Assembly (NCBI GenBank): GCA_023053575.1
Contig: JAKZAP010000014.1
Coordinates: forward strand, 22,780,938 to 22,844,937
Length of the DNA stretch: 64,000 nt
DNA from: Branchinecta lynchi
Taxonomy: Eukaryota; Arthropoda; Branchiopoda; Anostraca; Branchinectidae
Direction: 5' to 3'
Part shown: positions 30,659 through 41,828 of the stretch, in pieces
Numbering within the stretch: position 1 is the stretch's first letter
Layout of the letters: each line of letters starts with the position of its first letter
Position numbers and translations under genes: made by a program
The notes under the pieces: model-generated
The model's input: only the letters and a program-made list of their open reading frames with translations
What the model was told of the DNA's origin: nothing
Databases searched by the model: none

Positions 30659-33600
30659 CTTGTACGGAGAGCACCAGGTGACGGGAAGCCCAAGTCGCTT
30701 TTTCTGACTCTTGTCGGATAGTAGGCATCATCTCTAAATTAAATATTCCTTGAGCCCAAGCTGACTCTGAAACATATATTCAAATAATGTATCACGAAAT
30801 CGCCGCAAAACTATGCAACAAGTGGCAACACCGAACGCCGCTTGCTGCAGAATAAAATGTATCAGATTACAGGTTAGTTTCCTTCCCCCAAGTTGACCCT
30901 GAAGATCGACAGCCTGACGAGGACCCTTACCAAGAAGGGCCGAACTATCGCTGATAGACGAACCATCGTGCTGAAGAGGGAAAGAGAATGGGAATCTTTA
31001 GAGCAGTTTCGAGACCGATTGCGGTCTCCGGTGCCGCATATGTTGCTGACTAGAAATTCGGGTAACCTGAAACAGAATTCCTTCACATGCCGTGGAAAAC
31101 AGGGACGAACCACGCAATCCTGAAAGAACGTTTGTATATCTTAAAATTTGTATCACAAAATCGCCGCAAAACTATGCAAGAAGTGGCAACACCCAACGCC
31201 GCTGCTGCAGAATAAGAGTGAAAGTACTTACTAAGCGATACTTTTCCCAGATTGACGATATAACCGGAGAGAAAATGGGCAAATTTCTTTAGATCCACGC
31301 GAGTGCTAAAGCTGGGTGTGTCCTCCGAGTCCGTTCGAAAAGATGCGTCACTCAGATGTCCGTTGTCTGAAAAAGAAAACGAGTGAGATTTGTGGGTCGG
31401 TCTACATACCGAACTGGGACTGAAAACATTGCAACACATAATGGGGGGGGGGGGTAGGGATGCCCAATTGTGTTCGCAGACATGCCAACCCGAAAAGTAA
31501 ACTCAGGCAGCATGGAGTCATAGCCCGTTCCACCTTGGAGTGAGGATGCCCGTTCTCTATGAAACGAGAAACATTATACCCAATCATATTCAATTGAGAT
31601 TAACGAGATTGCATAGGATAGAATCTAGCAACAACAAGAGAACTACCTTGAAGTTTACCAACATGGCAACCAGCCATATCTGTAGCATTCATGACATTTT
31701 GGTTACTGGATCATTTCACAAAACGGGAGAACTGCTTATGGTCGGAATGAAGCGGGGGCAGCCTTTACTGAAAAAAAAAGAGAAAATACCCGCCTGATAA
31801 AAAGTCAAGCCACAAGGATGTAAAGGGATGGTGGGATGCCGATGCTATAGAAGACCACCTCTTTCTGTCTACCACAAAGCCCTCTCAAATGTAACGCTCG
31901 TCCAAGTACTGATGTCCAGCGCTGAGCGCAATCGGTTACACGATCAGAGACTACGCTCCACCACACTTCAAGGTTCAAACGTATTCCTCGGCAAGAGCTG
32001 ACAGCGAATCGTTTCGTGGTGATAAACTGATTACAAAGCTGAGCTTTATTTCCAGGAAATTTGCAATGGCAAGCTTTGATCCGATCGCAGGTTTATGAGT
32101 TAGCTACAAACTTCGCCATGAGAGGCCGAGCCCAGCACCACCAAACTAGAAAGCCTTCAACATCTTAGAAAAGAGGCGTAACCGTTTCAACAAAACTTAT
32201 GTATAGAATTGACCTTAATACCGCCTTTTGTCCCTCTAAGGCGGTGCCCCCCCCCCCCTCACCGGGTTCCCCTCGGCTACACAACGGGACTACAAGTGTC
32301 ATAAGGCGTATTCTTGGATTCCCAGAGGACTGGTCGGGGAATCAAGGGAAACGGCGAGAATATAGGGAGTCACTCCACGCGGACTCAGCGTGCGGAAAAC
32401 GACGAGAACACGGGGAATGCTTCCAAAACGGATTTTGTTCGATAAAAGAAAAATGTACAGTTCACGAAATTAATCTGGATCCATTTTTTTTTTGGTTTTG
32501 TTTATTTTGATTCTTTTTAGTCAATTTTACATAGTTAATGCTTACAAGCAAAAAATCGTAACTACAATGAAAAAGATGCCCTTTTCTCAAAATCAGTTTT
32601 AAACCGCAACCAAACGCAATACTGATCTCAGAAGTTCTTATTAACCGTTTATGATATCAGTTCACCAGCAACTCCCAAAATCGATTCCCCTCTGAATCTC
32701 AAAGGGATTCCTTCTTGATGGTGATGATGATCGGATCGGAGAATTCTCCACCCATGGGGAGTCTACGGGGAGCGAGTCCCTGGGACAAACAAAATGCGGT
32801 TACTCCTCAAAAAGCTCGGGTAACGGCGAGAATACGCCTATACAGTTAAAAACCTAGAGGGAACGGAACTCACCCCAGCGTTTCACCGGAAGACCCGTGA
32901 ATCTTGATGTGACCGTAACCATGGCAGACTCGCACTTGAACTCGACTACACCTCTCTGACTAGCTATCACTTCGACAACGTGGTCCAGGTTCTTCAAACA
33001 ATCGATGACGTTCTTGACAGTTTTAATGCTCGGAAGGACTACAGTAATCTGAAATAGACGAAGTCTTAAAGGACTCCTCTTGCTTACTCTGAATTGAACA
33101 TTTTGAATTGTCCCTAGCTCAAATATGGAATTACAAGTTTTTAAAATCCCCGCTTTTCGCCATTGTTTCGTTTTGTAACTACGACTTTTTGTCACTTTTT
33201 CGTCCGAGCCGAGTTTTGGCAGTCACGCAGCGTAAACGTAGTCGGAAGCTTTTGTGACAACTCTGTCACACGTAAGGACATGAGAAGCTACAAAGTGTTG
33301 TTTTTAGTTTAGGAAGGCATGGTAGGTAATCATGTCTAGCTTCTGTTTTGGACTTCTTTTGATTTGCTTGGTTTTCCCACTTTTTAACCAGAGCAGGTTT
33401 AGTTTTCAAATATTTTGCGTCCAGCCGCCGCGTCGGAGAGCAGGAAGACTGGATGGGGTCGACAAGACCGAACAAGAAAATCGTAAAATTCACTTGAAAA
33501 GTGATGATATTTTCGAAAAACGACATTTCAGAGCCATTTCATCCTGCAAAAAATCATTTCTAGTAAGAGTTGTGCTTTGACAGACTAATCAGCTCTGCTT

Positions 33601-36600
33601 CCTTGATAGCTTCATCGTCTTGTTTTTGTTTTTATTCCCTTAAAAGATCAAAACAGGACTGATTTTTAAGTTTGTCGTAGGTTTACTCTTAAGGAGACAT
33701 CTGGATATCGTGATCCACGATGGTGTCGTTATACCCGTGTAGAAAAGTGTTAAAGGACCCCTCTTGTTTGCTACTGTTTCCATCCCCAGTGACGACGATC
33801 GTGTTCGAACTATTGAAATCTAACTTCTGAAATCTCCCTCCTTGCAAAATCCTTGTGAATCACTTTATTCAATTTTTTCGCTTTTCAGCAATAGCTGAGA
33901 TTTTTTTTTTAAATCATTTCCCTAGGACTTGTGAATTAGCTGTGATTACTCATCATTTAACCACGGCCCGCATTTGCTTTAAATGTTTCGCGTGGAAAAC
34001 CAAGTATATAGGCGTATTCTCGCCGTTCCTCGAGGACTCCACTCGAGGAGTCCCCGCTTTTTTGTTTGTCCCGGGGACTCACTCCCAGTATTCTCGCGAG
34101 TCCCCACGCACGGGGAATGTTCCGATTATCATCACCATCATCAAAAAGGACTCCCTTTCAGATTCGGAGGGGAATCAATTTTTGATGGTGTTGGTGCAAA
34201 TGTGCAATGTAGAATAACTGAAGACAATCAGAATAAACAAAACCAAAAATAAAGTGGATCCAGACTAATTTCGTCAACTGCATATTTTGTTTTCGAACAA
34301 AATCCGTTTTGGAAGCATTCCCCGTGTTCTCGCTGTTTCTGTACGCGGAGGCCGCGCGGAGTGACTCCCTCTATTCTCGCCGTTCCCTTCGATTCCCCGA
34401 GGAGTCCTCGGGGAACGGCGAGAATACGTCTTATCTGCGCAAAGCCCGGACAGTGTCGACAAGCACTAACGAGAGAATCCCTAACTTCATGAGGTAAGTA
34501 GGCTGTGAGTATTTCTAAAAAAACAAAATTTCCGAACAATTTTATTGTGAAAAAGGCATTTCTGGTAAATATATTGCCTTTATTAATGCTTCAGGCGACT
34601 ATCCATCGGTTATCATTTCCGAGATTTCATATACTTTTCCCACATTTGCCATGTTTGACTGTTTTCAGGGCAGAGCAGGCTCCCGCTAGGAGCTCATTAA
34701 TAATAATAATAATTTTATTTAAACCCTCGATACAAATACAAGATAAATGGTCGGTAGCTGGTAAGGAAAAAAAAACACAGATATCATACAAAACTACAAG
34801 ACAAAATTAGGCTGCGATAACTAAAAATAACCAAAACAAGAACAAACTTGAGTCGCATGATTACACCAGGCTAGCCAGTGGAAAATCGTGTAGTTTTCTA
34901 CTTCGATTGATGAAATGATTGGTTAACTCATTCATTTTTCACTTATTTCAAAAATACGGTTCCTTTGTGATATGTAAGAGTTTCGGAACCATATGAGAAT
35001 TCCCAGTAAATATTTGCAGTACCGAAAAAAATAGAACGGACTTGCTTACGCTCAGTTTTATTCAATGAATTCCACAGAGGGGTTAGATAGAAGACATGGG
35101 GCGTTCGAACATGGGATTGCATAGACGGCCAAGCTTAATTTTGGTAAGAAATACCTGATGTGCTTAATTTTTCGTGTTTCCATCAAAAGCAAGAGTGGCG
35201 CGTTCGGCTGAACACAGCCAGGGAGGGTTTGTAATCTTTTAGTAACCCGAGTTCCAAAGAGTCACGTATTTAGAATATTGCAATAGAAACTGTGGGATTT
35301 GTAATTTGAAAATTAAAGCGAAAACTATTCTACTTCTACAACAAAACACACCCTGGCATTTTTTTTTCAGTAAGCTATCCATCCCGTCCCATGTAAACAA
35401 GCGCTCCACAGGCAAACAGTATTTCCATATCCATCACGGCAGCGAATTTACTCGTCTACGTACTAAAATTAAAATACGGCATTTGTAGTATGCTTGGCCC
35501 AACAAAATCCTTATAGAAAATATCATTTTACTACTTGGACGTGCATCTTGAAAACTTACATCAAACTGGTCTGTCTGTGGGTCTTTAAAGTCGGACCATT
35601 GTCGACGTGGAATGATAGTAATAGGAACATCATGAACGACTAGTCGACTATGCGAGGAGGCAGAGGGCTGAAATATAAGGACGTATTCGTTAAGATATTA
35701 TTTTGGACCATGTTCCGGTGTTTCACTACTAAGTACAAGGCAGGAAAATCCTGCACGGCTAGCACTATATACTTGTTATTCTTACTTTTGCAGGTATCTA
35801 GCTTCAACGTTTTAAGCCGCTTTCACAGTGACGCGTTGAGCTACACAACCTCTGCCTCGTTCTTGCGGCGACGCAACGCAGAGCTAAGTTGAAAAATAAA
35901 ACGCAACGCAAGAACAAAACCAAGTTCTATTCTTGCGTTGCGACTTGCGTCGACGCATCCGCACCAGATTTGTCAGTGAAAAAGCAGATCTAGGTACTTC
36001 CAGATAGTAGACCTGGAAGTACCTTAACTCACTATCACCAGAATTCACCGAATCCGGTCTATCAGCGAATGCGGTCCGGTTATGTCACTGATGTAATCTA
36101 GGGCTTGTGCTTGATCTTCCCACCAAGTTTCATCCCGATTGAAAGTACCTTATGTCGCTATCACTGGAATCCCCCCCCCTTAACTCCCCCCACGATGGTC
36201 GAATAGGGAACTTATTATTTCTAAGCCAACCTCGTCAAGTCTGATGTTCTAAGCCAAGTTTCATCGTCCTAGCACATTCGGAAGCACCTTAACTCGCGAT
36301 CACCGAATTCCGACCCCCCCCCCCCCCCCCCTAGGTCCCCCACAAGGCCCAAATCCAATCCGGTTCTGTCACTGATCTATCTAGGGCTTGTGCTTGTTCT
36401 TCCCACCAAGGTTCATCCCAATCGCTCCACTCTAAGCGTGTAACGAGTTTCCGGTTCCCTCCCCCCACCCCCCCACACACATTCATCACGTCCGGTCCGA
36501 ACTTGAAATGAGACTTTCGGGACAGGAGGTATTTCCAAATATCAAGTTTCATTAAGACTCGATCACTCTTCCGAAGTTATACACACCTCAAGATTCCGGA

Positions 36601-39600
36601 TCCCCACTCCCCCCACGATGGTCGAATCGGGGAAGTGACTGTTTCCAAGTTAGTTTGATCGGGTCCCTGATTCACCTGCCAAGTTTCATCGTCCTAGCAC
36701 TTCTGGAAGTACCCTAACTCGATAACAATGGACCGACAGATCAATCGACCGAAAAGTGATACGGCACTTGAGCGAAGCTGCAAGTGCCAATAAAAACTTA
36801 CTAGTGATGAAGAAAAACTTACTTCTGATGAAAGAAGAAAATCCAGCAGAAGAAACCAAGAGAGTAAAATGTAAATACGCATCCAGCGTGAAAGCTTCTC
36901 GCTCAGCTGTGAAAGATACGCTACGCAACGCAAGATAAACGCATACGCATCGCAACGACACGTCAATGTGGAAGCGGCTTTAAGAGTGAACGGCGATCTA
37001 AAGGGTTGGGTTTCCGAAAAACAAAGCGAGAATCCGTGGAGCGCAATAGCAAATGAAAAGTCTTTGCGCCTTTACAACTTCTTGCCGACTTTCCACTCCA
37101 GTAGTGGATTGGCTTTCCAGGTCACTTTTCAAAACTAGCTCAAGAAAGTAAAGCGAGTTTTAGCCGAAGCTGCAGAAACAGCCGGTGCATAAATTAAGGG
37201 AGCTTTCCATGGGAGATTTTCTTGTTGTTGCTATTGGGACACTAATGGTAAATTAATTCAGAGTCACCATATGCTTACGTTTTCTGACTAGGCCAATCCT
37301 TTGATCTTTGGCGGTGTAAAATACAATTGGTGGCAGACAGTCAATACAACAGCAAATAAAATAAAACTTCAGCACTGGGTTTGAGGCATGACCACCGAGC
37401 AACAGCAAATCCAAGGGAAGGCGCAGATAATCTACAGTAATCCCGTGGTGAGTTGTAAACGAGGAGCATTACAACCGCTAGCAACCACCGGATGGTAATT
37501 TAATGCACAGGAACTTCAGCAACCGTCCTACAGAAAAAACAAACAAGAAAGGGATTCTTGACAAAGTCATACCAGTTCAACTTCAAAAGTCAAGCAAGGC
37601 ACATGCTTCTTTGTAAGCTTGACCTTGAAAGCCTTCGCAGACGTGCTAGTCTTTACTGAGTTCAAAGTTTTCACCACATCAGATGGATTAAACTCCAGTA
37701 GTATCGCGTTTTCATTCGAACAAACACCTTCCATGAGAAAATCCACAAAAAAGTTCTCAGCAGGAATGTGGCACCACGCCAGCCCTGAGCCAATCCCGAC
37801 TGGACCAGCCCGACTACCATGCTCTGCTTGTAGAATGAAAGTGATAGCTTTGTCTGATATTTTCATGGTGCACGCTGTTCCAAGCTTTCCAAGAATACTT
37901 ATGACACCTGAAATGAAAACAAAGTCTTCGCTAATAGTACGAGACATTACGGCGATTCTGGCGTTCTCTTGGATTCGCTTTCCAAAATACAAGGCGAAAA
38001 TTCACCACCCGCAAGAACTCACTGAATGACAGAATGACTGAAAGGACTGAAATACAATGGTTACGAAACTTCCCTCCTCCTATTAAGACTTGAGCCACTC
38101 GATGTCCACCGGAAAAACTTAATTTTACGTTTTGGCCGATTAATCCTTGCCAGTGAAAAACATATAGATATTCTGCCGGATCTAGCAGCGGCGACAGGGC
38201 GGACGCGGCACCATAATCTCCTGGGTGTCAGTTAGGTGTCGCACTAACCGGTATTCGAATTCATTTGTGCCATAATTTATTGAGAAAATTAACAAAAAAT
38301 GAGTGAATTCAAAGTGATTTATTTTCTTTTAGGTAATAATTGTATATATTCAAGTACTGTAACACATTAAATATAATGGTCGACGTATTTAGTGCCATGT
38401 CGGCGCTAGGAGTTAGATCAATACAAATATCTATCTATCTACATTCCGTGAATAAAATTTCCGAGATCACTTTCCAACCCCGTCGTGGGTCCAGAACAAC
38501 TCGTTTCACTTTCCCAAAGTAGCGGAGCGCCAAAATAACTATGGAGAGAGAAGCAGGATTTAGCCGAAGACAGCTCATAAACTAGCGGGGCTTTCCTGAC
38601 TGCCAGAACCAGAGGCCACTTCACAGCATCTGCTTGCTACAACGCTAAAACGGAAGAGAAGGCAATCCTATTGGTTGATGTACTGTAAGCGAAGTTCGGG
38701 ACAGGAAAAAAGAACGAATCCTCCAGTTGGGAAGCCAGTCCAGCTCCAGACGATTTCAGGTCATTCGAACCGAGGCTCATCAGAGTCCTAGACCTGGGAA
38801 CTAGTTCTATGGGAACTACTCACTACTCTATTGTAAGTACGAGTTTTAGTAAGAGGTGGTTTTCAAAACTCATGAGTTTTTAGATCCATTGTGAAGTCAC
38901 TAATATTTCGCCACATTTGAGTGATTATTCCGACCGCTCATCAATATTTAAACGTTACCATCCCCATTTCAACAGGTAAAACGGGATACTCAGATTATAA
39001 CAATAGTACTCTATCTAACATCTTCCCGTAGGTCAGATAGCCTGCTAAAATTGGGGAGCAGAGCAACTGCTAAGAGATGCTATCCAACCTAGGGAAACCC
39101 ATTCTTCCGTTACGCTCTTTCTCCGTCTCACTCTCTTTTTTTTTTTTTTCTAATAAAGTGGTCCATTACTTCAAGTCCTCAGATTTGTCTACGTATGTAA
39201 TCACCAGCTCTTCGCTGACGTAACAGGAGAACCAACTTCCTTCGTTCCTAAACAAAGAATGTCGGCTATCCGCCCTCGGGTTCGCTGTCGGATAGTACTC
39301 TATCCAACATCTTCCCGTAGGTCAGATAGCCTGCTAAAATTGGGGAGCAGAAGCTGCTTCGCCCCTCCTCCCCTTCCGCATCTATTCAACCTGAGATTCT
39401 GTGCTTGAAAATGATATATATTCAAACCAAAACCACAAAATACAACCCAACCATCATCATCATTAAAGGAGGGAAGCCTCCAGGACATTTCAAGCAGGAC
39501 CCAGTTAGATCTGCTTGATAAAGGGGCATCATGTATGGGGTGGGGTAGGAACACCTATCCCACCCCCCAACGAAGGTGCATTTATTCGTCTACCTTATCC

Positions 39601-40226
39601 ATAGTTCAAGTTGTACTATGTAACCTTAAAAAATCTATTAGTCCCTGAATTAAGCTGTCTGACCACTCCCCATATAGCACATGTTGTGTCAGGAGTTCTT
39701 ATCAGAATCAATACCCTAAAAGCAGGACCCAGTTAGAGCTGCTGGATAAAGGGGCATCATGTATGGGGTGGGGTAGGAAGGTCTACCCCCCCCCCAGTGT
39801 TGTCGCCCAGTCGGTAAAAAGTAACCGTGTCGGCGCGAACCACCACATTTTTTTCCCGAAAACAGTTGATTTTTTTCTGTAATTAGTCTTAGTTTTCTGA
39901 AATCAGTTAATTTTCGCCAAAAGAGTAGTTTTTCTTAAAAAGAGTCTTTTTTCTCAAAAACAGTAGTTTTCTGAAAATTACGCCAAAACTGTTGTTTTTT
40001 CGGAAAACAGTTATTTTTTCTGCAAAAACAGTCGGTAAAATTATCAGCCAGTCGGTAAATATCCTGCTTCCCGCCCCCTAAACATTTCGGCTAGTAACGC
40101 CTCTAGCTAGATGCCCTGGATACTGGAAAACAGTACAGACTAGTGTTGCTCACACATATAAATAAACAACTTACCAAGAAATTGCTTCATATGCAGTACA
40201 TCTTCGATCATAGCCCTGAACTTCAT
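30522..40226 (-). CDS. HUS1: HUS1 checkpoint clamp subunit gene, five firm coding exons plus a tentative sixth
   Basis: HUS1 is one subunit of the PCNA-like RAD9-RAD1-HUS1 (9-1-1) clamp, loaded at damaged DNA to activate ATR signalling in the nucleus. The minus-strand exons 40226-40175, 37907-37573, 35667-35560, 33048-32874 and 31366-31232 all have GT-AG ends and compatible phases, and give about 268 residues. The order of conserved blocks follows human HUS1: MKFRAMIEDV, then ISILGKLGTACTMKIS, NFFVDFLMEGV, KLTKKHVPCLTFEVEL, VHDVPITIIPRRQWSDF, VVLPSIKTVKNVID, VTVTSRFTG and VDLKKFAHFLSG. A sixth exon, 30658-30522, would bring the length to 313 residues against 280 in human. Introns are full of repeats. 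The neighbour RNF111 is convergent and ECPAS divergent. Confidence 0.92.
30735..31215 (+). repeat. Family C repeat with a 65-bp direct duplication, in HUS1 intron 5
   Basis: The text beginning TTCCTTGAGCCCAAGCTGAC, as at 27487, leads to a family C core at 30875-30960 (CTGACGAGGACCC, then AAGAAGGGCCGAA). The segment AAATCGCCGCAAAACTATGC and its neighbours at 30789-30853 recur at 31150-31215 with few changes, about 360 bases apart. The second copy ends next to the HUS1 exon 5 donor. Confidence 0.6.
31232..31366 (-). CDS. HUS1: HUS1 coding exon 5
   Basis: The exon is 135 bases, phase 1 in and phase 1 out, between TTCTTTTTCAG and the donor CTTA|GTAAGT. It encodes NGHLSDASFRTDSEDTPSFS and RVDLKKFAHFLSGYIVNLGK, matching human '[21 protein letters not shown]'. 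A strict HUS1 C-terminus of some 25 residues should follow in another exon. Confidence 0.88.
31440..32302. other. HUS1 intron 4, first part; nothing recognised
   Basis: A ten-base G-run at 31443 and unassigned sequence. No exon-like frame fits HUS1. Confidence 0.35.
32303..32841 (-). mobile_element. Fold-back MITE family J, copy 1
   Basis: The ends are AAGGCGTATTCTTGG at 32303 and ACGGCGAGAATACGCCT ending at 32840, inverted repeats. Internal inverted segments (GGGGAATCAAGGGAAACGGC, GGGAGTCACTCC) make the ends hairpin-prone. The whole element is the reverse complement of the copy at 34009-34432 over most of its length, including the shared ATGCTTCCAAAACGGATTTTG segment. It lies in HUS1 intron 4. 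Confidence 0.75.
32874..33048 (-). CDS. HUS1: HUS1 coding exon 4, clamp domain 2
   Basis: The exon opens after CTATTTCAG with ITVVLPSIKTVKNVIDCLKN and continues through VVEFKCESAMVTVTSRFTG. It ends in phase 1 at the donor GGG|GTGAGT. Inverted copies of one mobile element lie on either side (32303-32841 and 34009-34432), the nearer one only about 30 bases from the donor. Confidence 0.92.
33049..33850. other. HUS1 intron 3, part; dispersed repeat fragment
   Basis: Text at 33315-33365 resembles 27335-27395. The rest is unassigned. The 82-codon frame at 33332 has no features of a real protein. Confidence 0.35.
34009..34432 (+). mobile_element. Fold-back MITE family J, copy 2
   Basis: Terminal inverted repeats CGTATTCTCGCCGTTCC (34013) and its complement (to 34429) are perfect over 17 bases. 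Inside them are further dyads such as CTCGAGGACTCCACTCGAG and CCCCGAGGAGTCCTCGGGG. The orientation is opposite to copy 1 at 32303-32841. It lies in HUS1 intron 3. Confidence 0.8.
34700..35240 (-). mobile_element. LINE 3' remnant (antisense)
   Basis: An (AAT)n-like run at 34706-34724 followed by TTTTATTTAAACCC marks a retrotransposon tail on the minus strand. Decayed frames further in include LWNSLNKTERKQVRSI, reminiscent of the 'LWNSLP' box of LINE C-termini. Stops and frame changes are frequent. Confidence 0.5.
35560..35667 (-). CDS. HUS1: HUS1 coding exon 3
   Basis: The exon is 108 bases in phase 0, from the acceptor ATATTTCAG to the donor GAT|GTAAGT. It encodes SRLVVHDVPITIIPRRQW (human 'RIVTHDIPIKVIPRKLW'), the strand that links the two clamp domains. 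It has no long open frame by itself, and homology and splice sites define it. Confidence 0.9.
36000..36796 (-). mobile_element. Family A Helentron-like element (reversed)
   Basis: Read on the minus strand, the 5' terminus GTTTTTATTGGCACTTGC at about 36796 is followed by GCTCAAGTGCC, which pairs with it. The leader with CGGTC repeats and modules with AGTTTCATCGTCCT-complementary boxes run to about 36000. The 3' terminus is absent. It lies in HUS1 intron 2. The interval 36797-37572 beyond it holds no other feature that I recognise. Confidence 0.7.
37573..37907 (-). CDS. HUS1: HUS1 coding exon 2, clamp domain 1
   Basis: After the acceptor TTTTCATTTCAG the exon enters in phase 1 and encodes residues 18-129. 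Landmarks are LGKLGTACTMKIS, WCHIPAENFFVDFLMEGV, ILLEFNPSDVVKTLNS and KVKLTKKHVPCLTFEVEL. It ends at the donor CTG|GTATGA. An insertion around GSRAGPVGIGSG in the loop before WC lengthens it slightly relative to human. Confidence 0.93.
37908..40174. other. HUS1 intron 1 with two short segmental duplications
   Basis: A segment of about 64 bases (CTAACATCTTCCCGTAGGTC to GGGGAGCAGA) at 38994-39061 recurs at 39292-39356. A second segment of about 65 bases (AGCAGGACCCAGTTAGA to GGGGTGGGGTAGGA) at 39491-39551 recurs at 39720-39778, where it forms the left end of the element at 39749. No other exons were seen. Confidence 0.6.
39749..40105. mobile_element. hAT-like MITE, family H copy 2
   Basis: The core is shared with 2935-3280: GTCGGTAAA motifs and repeated AAACAGT(C/T)GATTTTT-like words. 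The right end is CTAGTAACGCCTCT and the left end AAGGGGCATCATG. The flanks GCTGGATA and GCTAGATG agree at 6 of 8 positions, consistent with an old 8-bp target duplication. It ends about 70 bases from HUS1 exon 1. Confidence 0.7.
40175..40226 (-). CDS. HUS1: HUS1 coding exon 1
   Basis: The start ATG is at 40226-40224, and the peptide MKFRAMIEDVLHMKQFL matches the HUS1 N-terminus (human MKFRAKIVDG...). The exon has 52 coding bases to the donor CTTG|GTAAG. A CTAACAG acceptor-like sequence 20 bases before the ATG suggests an upstream untranslated exon. Confidence 0.9.
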
Positions 40227-40229
40227 CCT

Positions 40230-41309
40230 GACTCTGCTTGGACTGCCTGTTAGATAGAACCTGTTAATGTAGTTTAAAGCTTAATCTATACAAGCATACC
40301 ACTTAAACCCAAGATAAGGATGTTCATTTCCTGGAGCTAAGACAACAGCAATGCATAACTCTTGCTGGATGTATTGCTATCCAAAGCACTGTGAGTCTGA
40401 TATAGTACCTTATCAGTGATTAGTGAGTGAACGAGATAGCTACAGGGGGTCTTGTTTCTTGCTTTACATTTATGTTATGTAGTCTCACTAGTATGAATAA
40501 ATGAATGAATGATTCGTTAGACTAGCAGGAACCTCACATTTCACCTTTGGAGGGGGGGGGGGGGGCATCCAGTCTGTACTGATGGGACTTCAAAATTTGC
40601 TAATATGACATGCCATTGACAACGTCTGAACACAAGACAAACTGAATTACGCATATTGCAGGCAACTTTTAAGCTGCTTTTTTTTCAAGCAAAATTTACT
40701 AATTTGATTTCTTTTATGTAAAAATAACCTACATTGGGTCATTATTGGCACTCCAGCAATGTGCCAATGAGGCAACAAGATTTGGGGCTAGTGCAAACTA
40801 GTGAACTTTTTCAGGACCTTTAGACTGCTTGAGTGATCCGGTATTCGACAGTTACTAAAATGTGAACAGTGTGGTTTTGGGCTGAATGGTAGAATGAAGA
40901 TGCAAAATATCTATTCAGGTGTTTCCAGTAGTCTGGGCCCCAACCCGGTCCCATAGTCAAAGCCACCTGATCTCCACTCGGACCTTCGGAGGACTGATCT
41001 CCACTCGGACCTTCGGAGGACTGATCCCTCTGCTGATGATGCATGGCCTCCCTTCCTTTATCCCAAAGCTAGACAGTACAGCCCAACCAGGGATTAGCCC
41101 TTTGAAGGTCTAAGGGGAGACCAGGCAGGTTTGACTAAGAGTAAGGGTGTAGAGTAAGTCCCAGCCCAGACTGGTTTCCGGAGGCCCTTAATTAACTACT
41201 TTGGCTAACTCCATAGTTGACTTTAGCCATAACAAATGCATGAAAAAGCATGTCTTGAGTCAAAAAACGTTCAAATAAGCATACAGCTACTATACACTGA
41301 CTATACAGA
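40230..41309. other. Head-to-head intergenic region, HUS1 side
   Basis: It includes a 14-base G-run at about 40552 and a two-unit minisatellite at 40970-41024 (TGATCTCCACTCGGACC, about 27 bp per unit). The HUS1 promoter should lie here but no TATA box or other element stands out. Confidence 0.4.
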
Positions 41310-41503
41310 AGGGGTATCCAACCTAGAACCTGGCCTAAGAAGGTTGGAAGAAAACTTCAGTTAGGATTCCCAAGATCGTAACTGTCAAGAAGGAAACCCA
41401 AGTAACCCAGGGCCTGTTTTGGAGTGCACACAAATTCCTTGTAAGGTAGCCTACCTAATCAAGCTAAGTTCGAGGTCATATAAATAAGAGGTTGGATACC
41501 CCT
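41310..41503. mobile_element. MITE family K, short copy
   Basis: The 194-bp element has a perfect 15-bp terminal inverted repeat, AGGGGTATCCAACCT at 41310-41324 and its complement at 41489-41503. No target duplication was found. The same terminal sequence begins the element at 46376 and ends the one at 59667. Confidence 0.75.
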
Positions 41504-41828
41504 GTACTTACTCTGAGGTCAAGTAATACCATTGGTAAATAAAATTATTCCACTGACGCTTCCTAAGACACCCCAAAACTGCCCCAAAATACCTGCCTTT
41601 CAAGCAAGACACCTTTTTAGTCCATCCTGGCTAAATCCTGCCCTAAACTGCTGAAGAAATGGACCAATGCTTCAAATGGTTTAAACTTTGCGGGCTAATT
41701 ATGAAGGTTTGGCTTCAGTGTTGCCAGTGGTTGCAGAATTCAGTGGTTTGTCACAGGTTTTCGAGTTCTCCCCGGATCCATAGCTACATTTGCCACAGAA
41801 AATCGCACTTTTGCCAAAAACGTCAGAG

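Noticed and set aside
30522..31215. Alternative HUS1 last exons after TTCTTTCAG (31125), TTTCAG (31065) or TTTTTACAG (30543)
   Set aside because: The frames either stop at once or show no HUS1-like C-terminus. The 30658-30522 choice is kept only as tentative.
37567..37992. ATG at 37992 as the HUS1 start
   Set aside because: The residues before the acceptor at 37908 do not resemble HUS1. A better first exon with MKFRAMIEDV and a matching donor and phase lies at 40175-40226.
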